Positions 10,736-19,671 of a stretch of DNA of 64,000 bases are shown here, one piece after another. Origin of the DNA: Ligustrum vulgare (lineage: Eukaryota; Streptophyta; Magnoliopsida; Lamiales; Oleaceae); the NCBI GenBank assembly GCA_963555705.1, contig OY743171.1, positions 25,600,852-25,664,851 on the forward strand, read 5' to 3'. How positions within the stretch are numbered: the stretch's first letter is position 1; each line of letters starts with the position of its first letter. Under the pieces are notes generated by a model. The model was given only the letters and a program-made list of their open reading frames with translations. It ran no database searches and had not been told where the DNA came from. The translations under genes and the position numbers were made by a program.

Positions 10736-11683
10736 ATGGCTAACCATAATCTTGAGGGGCATTCTACAAATCGTCCTCCTTTCTTTGATGGTACAAATTA
10801 TAATTATTGGAAAACTAGAATGATGATTTTTATTCAATCCATTGATTATAATATTTGGGATGTCATTGAATCCGGTCCTCATGAGCTTACTATGGTCATT
10901 AAGGTTGATGGAAAACCGGATCAAACTATCTTAAAACCTAGAGAGGAATACGATGAAAATGATAGGAGGAAATTGACTTTAAATGCTAGGGCCAAAAATA
11001 TACTTTATTGTGCTTTGGATATTAATGAATTTAATCGTATTAGCACATGTGATTCCGCACACGATATTTGGCATGCTTTAGAAGTCACACACATGGGCAC
11101 AAATAAGGTTAAAGAAACAAAAATAAATCTTTTGTATAAAAATTTTGAAAATTTCTTTATGAAGCAAGATGAGCCCATTACTTGCATGATTACTCGTTTT
11201 ACCGATATTGTAAATGGTCTTAAAGGCTTTGATCATAAATTTACTAACGGTGAACTTGTGAGTAAAATTCTTAGGTCTCTCTCCCAAGATTGGAATCATT
11301 TGAGGATGTTGATCGAAAACACGATAGACGTCAACACACATCCATTGGAGGAACTTTATGGAACATTGATGACTTATGAGCTCAACAATGCCGAAACAAA
11401 GGAGAGGACAAGAAAAGGAAAAGAAGAGGCCAAGCGCGAAATTGTTCTTAAATCATCACATGGTAAATGCGCATCAAACTCAAATATAAGTGATGAGGAA
11501 CTTGATGATCTTGCTATCCTTATCAAGAAGTGGAGAGGCGTTCGCAAAAATCATCGAATCCAAAAGAGAGAAGAAAATGTTAAAAGTGATGATGAGCAAG
11601 ATGAAATAGCCAACATGTGCTTCATGGCCATTGACGATGAGGTAAATTTCTTTGATACATCTTGGATTTTAAATTATCAATGA
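10736..11683 (+). CDS. Copia-type Gag without zinc knuckle (copy 1)
   Basis: 315 aa intact frame starting 42 bp after the PBS. Residues about 10-60 carry the plant copia gag opening (PPFFDGTNYNYWKTRMMIF), residues 110-230 the UBN2-type helical capsid region (IWHALEVTHMGTNKVKE, ITRFTDIVNGLKG). Gag would form virus-like particles in the cytoplasm and package element RNA. The usual CCHC knuckle is missing: the chain passes from a basic RKNHRIQKREE segment to an acidic tail ending in ANMCFMAIDDEV, a phrase that normally follows the knuckle in this family, so I infer an internal deletion. No protease or pol follows. Confidence 0.88.
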   Translation: MANHNLEGHSTNRPPFFDGTNYNYWKTRMMIFIQSIDYNIWDVIESGPHELTMVIKVDGKPDQTILKPREEYDENDRRKLTLNARAKNILYCALDINEFNRISTCDSAHDIWHALEVTHMGTNKVKETKINLLYKNFENFFMKQDEPITCMITRFTDIVNGLKGFDHKFTNGELVSKILRSLSQDWNHLRMLIENTIDVNTHPLEELYGTLMTYELNNAETKERTRKGKEEAKREIVLKSSHGKCASNSNISDEELDDLAILIKKWRGVRKNHRIQKREENVKSDDEQDEIANMCFMAIDDEVNFFDTSWILNYQ

Positions 11684-12337
11684 TTTAAATTTCTATGAAT
11701 CAACATTTTTGATTAAAGCATCTTGCTCTTCATAAAAATTTCTTACATATGTTGAGTATGAATATGAAACATGGTGCTAATATGTGGTTTATGCATAATT
11801 GTATGTTACATGTTTTAACCGAAATCAAATGAAAAAAAAAAAAATTTCAATTTTTAGTGATTTCGGTCGACCGAACCTTTGTCGGACGATCGAAACTGTC
11901 TTTTCGGTCGACCGAACCTTTGTCGGACGACCGAAACTGTCTTTTTGGTCGAACAAATGCTCAACCGAAAGATGTTTCGGTCTACCAACTGTACGACCGA
12001 AACCAGACTTTCGGTCGACCATTAGTCAGCCGAAAGTGTCTGCAGCTTCCTGATTTTTACTCTGCAGAGTTTCGGTCGACCGGTTCATACTTTCGGTCGA
12101 CCGAAAGTGGCTGAAATAAGGGATTTTCTTTTATTTTCAAATTTGTCATACACAATCCCTAAATGACTTGAAATCATCTTCTTCTCTTCATAAAACTCTT
12201 GTAATACATTTCTTTGATCACTTATTTTTTGGCTTTGAGAGTGATATGATTGTTGACCAAAATTGTTTTGATATGTCGACATAATGCATTATCCTTTAAC
12301 TCATTTCATGATAACAATTACTTCATAGTCAAACATA
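11684..12337. other. Spacer with TTCGGTCGACCGAA array (internal domain 1)
   Basis: No coding sequence. At 11862-12105 palindromes and half-palindromes of the same kind as in the LTR occur, including a 41-bp direct repeat (unit starts at 11862 and 11903). Internal domain 2 has one fewer 41-bp unit, which explains most of the length difference between the domains. Confidence 0.8.
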
Positions 12338-12660
12338 GATATTATTATTTCTCATTAAAGAGTACACACTAGAGTCACACTTGAAAGGAAATACATGGTA
12401 CACGCAAATTCTAAAGAGAGAAACATGGAAAGTCCTCAAAATGAGAGATGTGTTTCCGGAGTAGCCGTATCCTACCACCTCTGATCTTTTGAGGAAACAA
12501 AGACAAACCTTCAAAGAGGTGTGTTTCGAGAGTAAAAATACTCCGTAATCTACCACATTTGAAGTACACACACAAGATTTAAACATTAAGGTAATCCTAG
12601 GAAATTAGAGGGGTGTCTCAAGAGTGAGTATACTCCGTACTCTACCCCCACCTATTTTAG
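12338..12660 (-). promoter_or_regulatory. 3' flank of cassette A with threefold repeated motif
   Basis: Downstream of the LOG stop on the minus strand. A motif readable on the plus strand as GTGTTTC..GAGTA..TACTCCGTA.TCTACC occurs three times (about 12451-12480, 12519-12556, 12612-12648). The flank is conserved in cassette C at 34425-34756, unlike the surrounding retroelement. The short inverted words (AGAGT/ACTCT) could form hairpins in the transcript or mark a terminator; function is not established. Confidence 0.55.
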
Positions 12661-12663
12661 GAT

Positions 12664-13317
12664 TCACAAAGTCAAATTTACATTAACCGGACTCCTTTTT
12701 CGCTTGACTCCCCTTCCTTGCGACCAATCTATCTTTAAACCTGCTGGATCTTGTATTGGGATATATGACTGCAGCTTATCCAGTAGTTCATCAATAGTTG
12801 GAGCAGAAATAAGGATCCTTCTGGAAAATGGAGAGATGAATCCCTGTTCCACTGCATGATCAAGAAAGGTTAACAAACCATCAAAGAAATGGTTAACATT
12901 TAATAGCCCAATAGGTTTAGTATGGAGATCTAGTTGAGCCCAGGAGGTAATATTAAAGATTTCTTCTAAGGTGCCAAAACCTCCGGGCAGGGCTATAAAT
13001 GCATCAGATCCATATAGCATACAAGTTATGCGTTCATGGATAGATAAGGTTTGTACTTCATGACCTCGTGTTTTGCCTGCTATATCTGCTAAAGGGACAG
13101 GAATAACACCAATCACCCTTACTTTCTCTGTGAGAGCAGATTGGGAAACACAGCCCATCAGACCACTGCTACCTCCTCCATACACAAGATTGATACCTTT
13201 CTCCCCCAGTTTCTTTCCAAGGTCTACTGCTGTTTCAAGATACCCAAAACCTTTCCCCACATGTGATCCACAAAATACACATATTGTTTTGATCTGTCTT
13301 AGTTTTGATCCCTCCAT
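12664..13317 (-). CDS. LOG: LOG-type cytokinin nucleotide phosphoribohydrolase (cassette A)
   Basis: 217 aa, intronless. LOG enzymes hydrolyse cytokinin riboside 5'-monophosphates to free cytokinin base plus ribose 5-phosphate in the cytosol. The Rossmann-type fold is visible from ICVFCGS (12-18) onward; nucleotide-binding GGGSSGLMG lies at 47-55, HER with conserved Arg at 94-96, and the catalytic PGGFGTLEE at 111-119. Length matches plant LOGs (about 210-230 aa), whose genes usually have several introns, so this is a retro- or virus-processed copy. A basic C-terminal tail (GVKRKRSP, 203-210) is an added feature, possibly nuclear targeting. The gene lies antisense to its retrotransposon, 262 bp downstream of the zinc-finger gene, with its own TATA-like box. 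Confidence 0.92.
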   Translation of the reverse strand: MEGSKLRQIKTICVFCGSHVGKGFGYLETAVDLGKKLGEKGINLVYGGGSSGLMGCVSQSALTEKVRVIGVIPVPLADIAGKTRGHEVQTLSIHERITCMLYGSDAFIALPGGFGTLEEIFNITSWAQLDLHTKPIGLLNVNHFFDGLLTFLDHAVEQGFISPFSRRILISAPTIDELLDKLQSYIPIQDPAGLKIDWSQGRGVKRKRSPVNVNLTL

Positions 13318-13388
13318 TTTTGTAAGAAAAGAAAGGAAAACTCAAGAGAAGATGTGATTTTGGGATGCATGAACTATGAAAACCTTTG

Positions 13389-13401
13389 GCTATTTAAAAA
13401 C
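13389..13401 (-). promoter_or_regulatory. TATA-like box of LOG gene A
   Basis: Minus strand TTTTTAAATAGCC about 75 bp upstream of the LOG ATG. The same site is kept in cassettes B and C (CTTTAAATAGCC) at the same distance, while neighbouring intergenic bases differ. Confidence 0.6.
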
Positions 13402-13579
13402 CGAAAAACTACACTATTTACGATCATCTTTTTGAAAAAGCAAAGATTTACTTTTGACAAATTCAGCCTACTTTTGAATATTTTTATCGTATCGAGGCTG
13501 TCACCTTTCGGCGATTTATTTTATTTAAACCTTTATCAAAACTCGCGAAAGGAAAAAGGATCAAAAATTTTACCTTATA

Positions 13580-14110
13580 TCAATGCTGGGTTTCCAAAAC
13601 AGACTGGCAAACCGGATCTTTTGCGATTGTATTCTTGAGACTATAACGTTTTTTATCCTCGTTAAATTGAGCATATAAGGAAAGAAGTTCCCGTTGCACA
13701 TATCCACTTGGGTGCGTCTCAAGAGTCAATCTAATATCATCCAAACACTCCATACTCAGTCCACCCTTTATGAAATCAATTTTATCATCTCGATTGTTAG
13801 ATGAATATCCGACTGTTTTGCAACGAGAATCACAATTCCAACGAGCACATTTGTAGCAACCATTCAGCCTTTTTGCTCTTCGCTTCTTTGCAAAAGTGCT
13901 TTTACCCAAACCAGGCAGATGTTTAGGAAATGATAATGGTAATTCACCAGTTAATCGGACTTTTGCTTCTATTAACCAGCGCACGTCTTCTGGAACGCCA
14001 TGAGCCATAAGCACCCTCAATCTTTCGAGCCTCATTTGATAATTTTTTCTAAGATCATTCATTGGAAGATTGGAATAATACTTGCGAATGCTTGAAAGGA
14101 TGTTATCCAT
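13580..14110 (-). CDS. Carlavirus NABP-like cysteine-rich zinc-finger protein (cassette A)
   Basis: 176 aa, basic, no signal peptide or membrane segment. An N-terminal helical part (MRLERLRVLMAHGVPEDVRW, 26-45) leads to a Gly/Ser turn and a basic patch AKKRRAKRL (74-82), then four cysteines at 85, 88, 93 and 97 (C-x2-C-x4-C-x3-C) and a conserved DDKIDFIKGG (108-117). This order, basic RR-A patch followed directly by a Cys finger, is that of the 3'-proximal nucleic-acid-binding protein of carlaviruses and relatives (Carla_C4 family), though the finger loop is shorter and the C-terminal 60 residues are extra. Related viral proteins bind nucleic acid, enter the nucleus and affect silencing or transcription. 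Residue 23 is Asn here but Ile in the other copies. Family call is by pattern only. Confidence 0.7.
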   Translation of the reverse strand: MDNILSSIRKYYSNLPMNDLRKNYQMRLERLRVLMAHGVPEDVRWLIEAKVRLTGELPLSFPKHLPGLGKSTFAKKRRAKRLNGCYKCARWNCDSRCKTVGYSSNNRDDKIDFIKGGLSMECLDDIRLTLETHPSGYVQRELLSLYAQFNEDKKRYSLKNTIAKDPVCQSVLETQH

Positions 14111-14139
14111 TTTTTGATGGATTTAACCTCTTCCCAACC

Positions 14140-14153
14140 GATCTTTTTAAAGG
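14140..14153 (-). promoter_or_regulatory. TATA-like box of zinc-finger gene A
   Basis: Minus strand CCTTTAAAAAGATC about 30-40 bp upstream of the ATG; cassette C has CCTTTAAATAGATC at the equivalent place (36296-36309). Confidence 0.5.
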
Positions 14154-14914
14154 TGAAAAGGATCTGGGTAGTTCCTCATGATACTGTTTCCTGCAAGACA
14201 ATATGAAATAGAATAATGAAAAGAGGGAACAAGATTTCATGCGCTGTAACTTTACTGTTAAAGGAAGATTTGATCTGCGATATTGAATATTTTACTTGGA
14301 TTTTGTACTGATATGTTTCGGTATAATAATAATCAAGGTATATAGGACCTGGGTAGATCCACAGGCTGTTAAGTCCAGCGAGAAAGCAGGGAATAGAAAA
14401 ATGAAAAGAGGGAACAGGATTTTAATGCGCTGTAACTTTTACTATTAAAGAAAGATTTGATTTGAGATATGCGATTTTACTGGAATACGTGAAACTGAAT
14501 TTTGTGATTTTTGGTAATTTTTCATGCTAAAAATGCTTTTACTATTAAAGGGGGAATGCTTCACTAAAGGGGAAATTCGATTACAATCGAGATATTTTTT
14601 TTTTTTTTGCCCCATTATTATGCTTATCACACCTATGCTCATGAATAAGGAATAGATGCCACCTTTTTGCTTATGCCAAAAGGGGGAAAATATGGTGATG
14701 ATTTGATTTGCTTGAAATTGGATAATCTATATTCATAAAAAGGATTATATTAATTGCTAGATTATACCTCATTGGTGTGTATAAGATAGGGGGAATATAT
14801 GCTAAAATTGAACTTATCAATTATTCTCATTTCCCTACACTTTGATTACGTGCTTCAATTGCTTTTATTATCATTACAAATCATCTTGTTTGTCATAATC
14901 AAAAAGGGGGAAAT
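14154..14914. promoter_or_regulatory. Upstream region of cassette A with a direct duplication
   Basis: No coding sequence. A block of about 95 bp (14191-14285) is repeated at about 14377-14470; both contain AATGAAAAGAGGGAACA and GCGCTGTAACTTT. Cassette C has one related copy. Homology with cassette C can be followed to about 14500. The region ends in the purine tract AAAAAGGGGGAAA (14901-14913), the PPT before LTR 2. Confidence 0.6.
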
Positions 14915-16812
14915 TGTTGACCTATGGTCAATTTGACCTTATTGTTTTGATCATAACGAACAAGAATTTATTGTGTTGCTAACAAGTGTGCTTCAAGTGT
15001 TTCATGTAATGATAAATATTCAAAGCACTCAATGTTCAAATCGTCTCTTAAAGATATAAATCAAAATTATGTGATCGAGCACATGAGACGCAAAGAAGAT
15101 CATGAAATCATTGAAGATATTCAAAGATCAAAATTGAGGTTGAAAAGCATGACATGAAGATCAAGATTTCAAGCTTACAAGATTAGAGTTGATTTAACGT
15201 ATGTAAAGGTATAACACTCTCAATCTTTAGCGATGAAATTCAACGAGCTCGAAAATGATTTTTATGCATCAAGAAACTTACTTGGAAATTCATCACTTGC
15301 ATAAAATATTTTTATATAAGTCAAGATTGTCTTTCAAATGTTATTTGATCTTAAATCATGATTATATTATGTTAAACCACTTTGAAAAACAAGTTAGAAA
15401 CCTAAAAATCAAAAATTTTCATATTTTTCAAAAGTCAACCAAAAGTCAACGGTCAACAGTTGACTTTCGGTCGACCGAAAGTTTGGTCAACCGAAAGTTT
15501 CGGTCGACCGAAAGTTGGTCAACCGAAAATTCAACGGTTGAATTTATAACGGCTATATGGAAGATTCGGTCGACCGAAACTTCAAATTGGTCAACCGAAA
15601 GTTGCTGAATTTGAATATTTTGATCTATAAATAGCCATCTCATTCACATTCAATAACAACAACTTAGATAAGATTTATACAAACTTTCTTGTGAAAATTC
15701 ATTGTTCTTACTTAGTTTTTATTCATCTTTTATTTTCATAAAACTTTGATTGATCTAAACTTTGTTTTATCAAATTCATCAAAGTTTTTGGAAGAAAGTT
15801 TTGTGAAGATTCTTGGTTTTACATTGTTTGAATTTCTTCAACATCTTCACACTATATTGGAATTGAAGTGTAAGTCTCTCTTTGTTCTAAACTTGTTTTA
15901 ATCTTTAAAAAGAGAGAAATTTCAATTAAGGAACTTTGATTATTTGTGCTACATTTTTCATCATCATTTGATTCATCAAAATTCCATTGCCTAAACACTT
16001 TGAGCTTAACTTATTGTTAATTATTCAAGTGTGGCATCTCTTGGTACTTAATTCGATTCAATATTTTTAACAAGAGATTATTTGAAAAACTTTGTTTGAT
16101 TGCATCAACTTTTCATTATCATTTGCATCAAAGTTTTTCTCTAACACTCGAGCTTAATTCATTGCTATCTATTGAAGTGTTAGCCTAACTCTCTTGGTAC
16201 TTAATTTGAGTATATCATTTGTCAAGAGAGTTATTTCAATTGTAAATTCAATTCATTATATCTTGTGGTTTCGAGAGCCTTGTGAAAACTCGATTGTTGG
16301 TTTTCGAGAGCCTTGTCAAAACTCGATTGTTGGTTTTCGAGAGCCTTATCAAAACTCGATTGTTGGTTTCGAGAGCCGTGTGAAAACTCGATTGTAAAAG
16401 GATAGGCGCTCCTTGTTGTAAGTCGCCTAAGGATTTGGTACTCCTTGTTGTAAGTTACCAAAATAGTGGATTTGGCCTTGCTCGTGACGGAGAGCTCGGT
16501 AACGGGGGACGTAGATCACGTTGGTTGATTGAACCTCCATAAATCGCGTTTGCACTCTCTCATCCCTTTTATTTACTTACATCGCACTTACTCTATTCTA
16601 TCAATTTATATTGTGCAACGCTTTATCTTAGTGCTATACTTGCCTTATCAATTAAGTTTACACATATATAGCACACTACATTGATAGTTTAGTTACTTGT
16701 AACACTAAGTGCTAATACTTGTACCTATTGGTTTTAAGTTTGAGATTATTTATCGAAAAAGTTTTATAAACCAATTCACCCCCCTCTTGGTTAATTTACT
16801 CTTGGGCTAACA
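14915..16812 (+). repeat. Composite element LTR 2 (central, shared)
   Basis: 1,898 bp, near-identical to LTR 1 (only a few single-base differences seen). It serves as the 3' LTR of unit 1 and the 5' LTR of unit 2. Confidence 0.94.
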
Positions 16813-16813
16813 A

Positions 16814-16826
16814 TTGGTATCAGAGC
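16814..16826 (+). other. Primer-binding site, internal domain 2
   Basis: TTGGTATCAGAGC, identical to that of internal domain 1. Confidence 0.9.
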
Positions 16827-16867
16827 TTAGGTGCTCGTTTTTTAAAAGATTTTACAATCTTGAGTAA

Positions 16868-17815
16868 ATGGCTAACCATAATCTTGAGGGGCATTCTACA
16901 AATCGTCCTCCTTTCTTTGATGGTACAAATTATAATTATTGGAAAACTAGAATGATGATTTTTATTCAATCCATTGATTATAATATTTGGGATGTCATTG
17001 AATCCGGTCCTCATGAGCTTACTATGGTCATTAAGGTTGATGGAAAACCGGATCAAACTATCTTAAAACCTAGAGAGGAATACGATGAAAATGATAGGAG
17101 GAAATTGACTTTAAATGCTAGGGCCAAAAATATACTTTATTGTGCTTTGGATATTAATGAATTTAATCGTATTAGCACATGTGATTCCGCACACGATATT
17201 TGGCATGCTTTAGAAGTCACACACATGGGCACAAATAAGGTTAAAGAAACAAAAATAAATCTTTTGTATAAAAATTTTGAAAATTTCTTTATGAAGCAAG
17301 ATGAGCCCATTACTTGCATGATTACTCGTTTTACCGATATTGTAAATGGTCTTAAAGGCTTTGATCATAAATTTACTAACGGTGAACTTGTGAGTAAAAT
17401 TCTTAGGTCTCTCTCCCAAGATTGGAATCATTTGAGGATGTTGATCGAAAACACGATAGACGTCAACACACATCCATTGGAGGAACTTTATGGAACATTG
17501 ATGACTTATGAGCTCAACAATGCCGAAACAAAGGAGAGGACAAGAAAAGGAAAAGAAGAGGCCAAGCGCGAAATTGTTCTTAAATCATCACATGGTAAAT
17601 GCGCATCAAACTCAAACATAAGTGATGAGGAACTTGATGATCTTGCTATCCTTATCAAGAAGTGGAGAGGCGTTCGCAAAAATCATCGAATCCAAAAGAG
17701 AGAAGAAAATGTTAAAAGTGATGATGAGCAAGATGAAATAGCCAACATGTGCTTCATGGCCATTGACGATGAGGTAAATTTCTTTGATACATCTTGGATT
17801 TTAAATTATCAATGA
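16868..17815 (+). CDS. Copia-type Gag without zinc knuckle (copy 2)
   Basis: 315 aa, identical in protein sequence to the copy at 10736-11683; one silent change was noticed (AAT to AAC near 17617). It shares the same missing CCHC knuckle and the same absence of downstream pol, so both units were already gag-only before they were joined. It would need reverse transcriptase and integrase from an autonomous copia relative. Confidence 0.88.
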   Translation: MANHNLEGHSTNRPPFFDGTNYNYWKTRMMIFIQSIDYNIWDVIESGPHELTMVIKVDGKPDQTILKPREEYDENDRRKLTLNARAKNILYCALDINEFNRISTCDSAHDIWHALEVTHMGTNKVKETKINLLYKNFENFFMKQDEPITCMITRFTDIVNGLKGFDHKFTNGELVSKILRSLSQDWNHLRMLIENTIDVNTHPLEELYGTLMTYELNNAETKERTRKGKEEAKREIVLKSSHGKCASNSNISDEELDDLAILIKKWRGVRKNHRIQKREENVKSDDEQDEIANMCFMAIDDEVNFFDTSWILNYQ

Positions 17816-18429
17816 TTTAAATTTCTATGAATCAACATTTTTGATTAAAGCATCTTGCTCTTCATAAAAATTTCTTACATATGTTGAGTATGAATATGAA
17901 ACATGGTGCTAATATGTGGTTTATGCATAATTGTATGTTACATGTTTTAACCGAAATCAAATGAAAAAAAAAAAAAATTTCAATTTTTAGTGATTTCGGT
18001 CGACCGAACCTTTGTCGGACGACCGAAACTGTCTTTTCGGTCGAACAAATGCTCAACCGAAAGATGTTTCGGTCTACCAACTGTACGACCGAAACCAGAC
18101 TTTCGGTCGACCATTAGTCAGCCGAAAGTGTCTGCAGCTTCCTGATTTTTACTCTGCAGAGTTTCGGTCGACCGGTTCATACTTTCGGTCGACCGAAAGT
18201 GGCTGAAATAAGGGATTTTCTTTTATTTTCAAATTTGTCATACACAATCCCTAAATGACTTGAAATCATCTTCTTCTCTTCATAAAACTCTTGTAATACA
18301 TTTCTTTGATCACTTATTTTTTGGCTTTGAGAGTGATATGATTGTTGACCAAAATTGTTTTGATATGTCGACATAATGCATTATCCTTTAACTCATTTCA
18401 TGATAACAATTACTTCATAGTCAAACATA
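17816..18429. other. Spacer with TTCGGTCGACCGAA array (internal domain 2)
   Basis: As in domain 1 but with one fewer 41-bp unit. Palindromes lie at about 17995-18200. No coding sequence. Confidence 0.8.
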
Positions 18430-18752
18430 GATATTATTATTTCTCATTAAAGAGTACACACTAGAGTCACACTTGAAAGGAAATACATGGTACACGCAAA
18501 TGCTAAAGAGAGAAACATGGAAAGTCCTCAAAATGAGAGATGTGTTTCCGGAGTAGCCGTATCCTACCACCTCTGATCTTTTGAGGAAACAAAGACAAAC
18601 CTTCAAAGAGGTGTGTTTCGAGAGTAAAAATACTCCGTAATCTACCACATTTGAAGTACACACACAAGATTTAAACATTAAGGTAATCCTAGGAAATTAG
18701 AGGGGTGTCTCAAGAGTGAGTATACTCCGTACTCTACCCCCACCTATTTTAG
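18430..18752 (-). promoter_or_regulatory. 3' flank of cassette B with threefold repeated motif
   Basis: Nearly identical to 12338-12660; same three TACTCCGTA-type motifs downstream of the LOG stop. Confidence 0.55.
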
Positions 18753-18755
18753 GAT

Positions 18756-19409
18756 TCACAAAGTCAAATTTACATTAACCGGACTCCTTTTTCGCTTGAC
18801 TCCCCTTCCTTGCGACCAATCTATATTTAAACCTGCTGGAACTTGTATTGGGATATATGACTGCAGCTTATCCAGTAGTTCATCAATAGTTGGAGCAGAA
18901 ATAAGGATCCTTCTGGAAAATGGAGAGATGAATCCCTGTTCCACTGCATGATCAAGAAAGGTTAACAAACCATCAAAGAAATGGTTAACATTTAATAGCC
19001 CAATAGGTTTAGTATGGAGATCTAGTTGAGCCCAGGAGGTAATATTAAAGATTTCTTCTAAGGTGCCAAAACCTCCGGGCAGGGCTATAAATGCATCAGA
19101 TCCATATAGCATACAAGTTATGCGTTCATGGATAGATAAGGTTTGTACTTCATGACCTCGTGTTTTGCCTGCTATATCTGCTAAAGGGACAGGAATAACA
19201 CCAATCACCCTTACTTTCTCTGTGAGAGCAGATTGGGAAACACAGCCCATCAGACCACTGCTACCTCCTCCATACACAAGATTGATACATTTCTCCCCCA
19301 GTTTCTTTCCAAGGTCTACTGCTGTTTCAAGATACCCAAAACCTTTCCCCACATGTGATCCACAAAATACACATATTGTTTTGATCTGTCTTAGTTTTGA
19401 TCCCTCCAT
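18756..19409 (-). CDS. LOG: LOG-type cytokinin nucleotide phosphoribohydrolase (cassette B)
   Basis: 217 aa, intact, and with the same motifs as cassette A: GGGSSGLMG at 47-55, HER at 94-96 and PGGFGTLEE at 111-119. It differs from copy A by three replacements (G41C next to the nucleotide-binding strand, D190V and K195N near the C terminus) and no silent change that I found. This pattern fits recent, unselected or RT-introduced change after the two units diverged. Cys41 sits just before a conserved strand, so activity of this copy is less certain than of A or C. Same antisense placement and 262 bp from the zinc-finger gene. Confidence 0.9.
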   Translation of the reverse strand: MEGSKLRQIKTICVFCGSHVGKGFGYLETAVDLGKKLGEKCINLVYGGGSSGLMGCVSQSALTEKVRVIGVIPVPLADIAGKTRGHEVQTLSIHERITCMLYGSDAFIALPGGFGTLEEIFNITSWAQLDLHTKPIGLLNVNHFFDGLLTFLDHAVEQGFISPFSRRILISAPTIDELLDKLQSYIPIQVPAGLNIDWSQGRGVKRKRSPVNVNLTL

Positions 19410-19479
19410 TTTTGTAAGAAAAGAAAGGAAAACTCAAGAGAAGATGTGATTTTGGGATGCATGAACTATGAAAACCTTT

Positions 19480-19494
19480 GGCTATTTAAAAACC
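19480..19494 (-). promoter_or_regulatory. TATA-like box of LOG gene B
   Basis: Same TTTTTAAATAGCC as in cassette A, about 75 bp upstream of the ATG. Confidence 0.6.
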
Positions 19495-19671
19495 GAAAAA
19501 CTACACTATTTACGATCATCTTTTTGAAAAAGCAAAGATTTACTTTTGACAAATTCAGCCTACTTTTGAATATTTTTATCGTATCGAGGCTGTCACCTTT
19601 CGGCGATTTATTTTATTTAAACCTTTATCAAAACTCGCGAAAGGAAAAAGGATCAAAAATTTTACCTTATA

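Noticed and set aside
13073..13357. Plus-strand frame opposite the LOG start
   Set aside because: Shadow of the LOG coding sequence and its leader; the repeat at 19165-19449 is the same shadow.
12664..14110. Reading the LOG and zinc-finger genes as ordinary host genes
   Set aside because: All three copies lie inside LTR retrotransposon interiors with PBS, PPT and TSDs, are intronless, and two are duplicated with the element.
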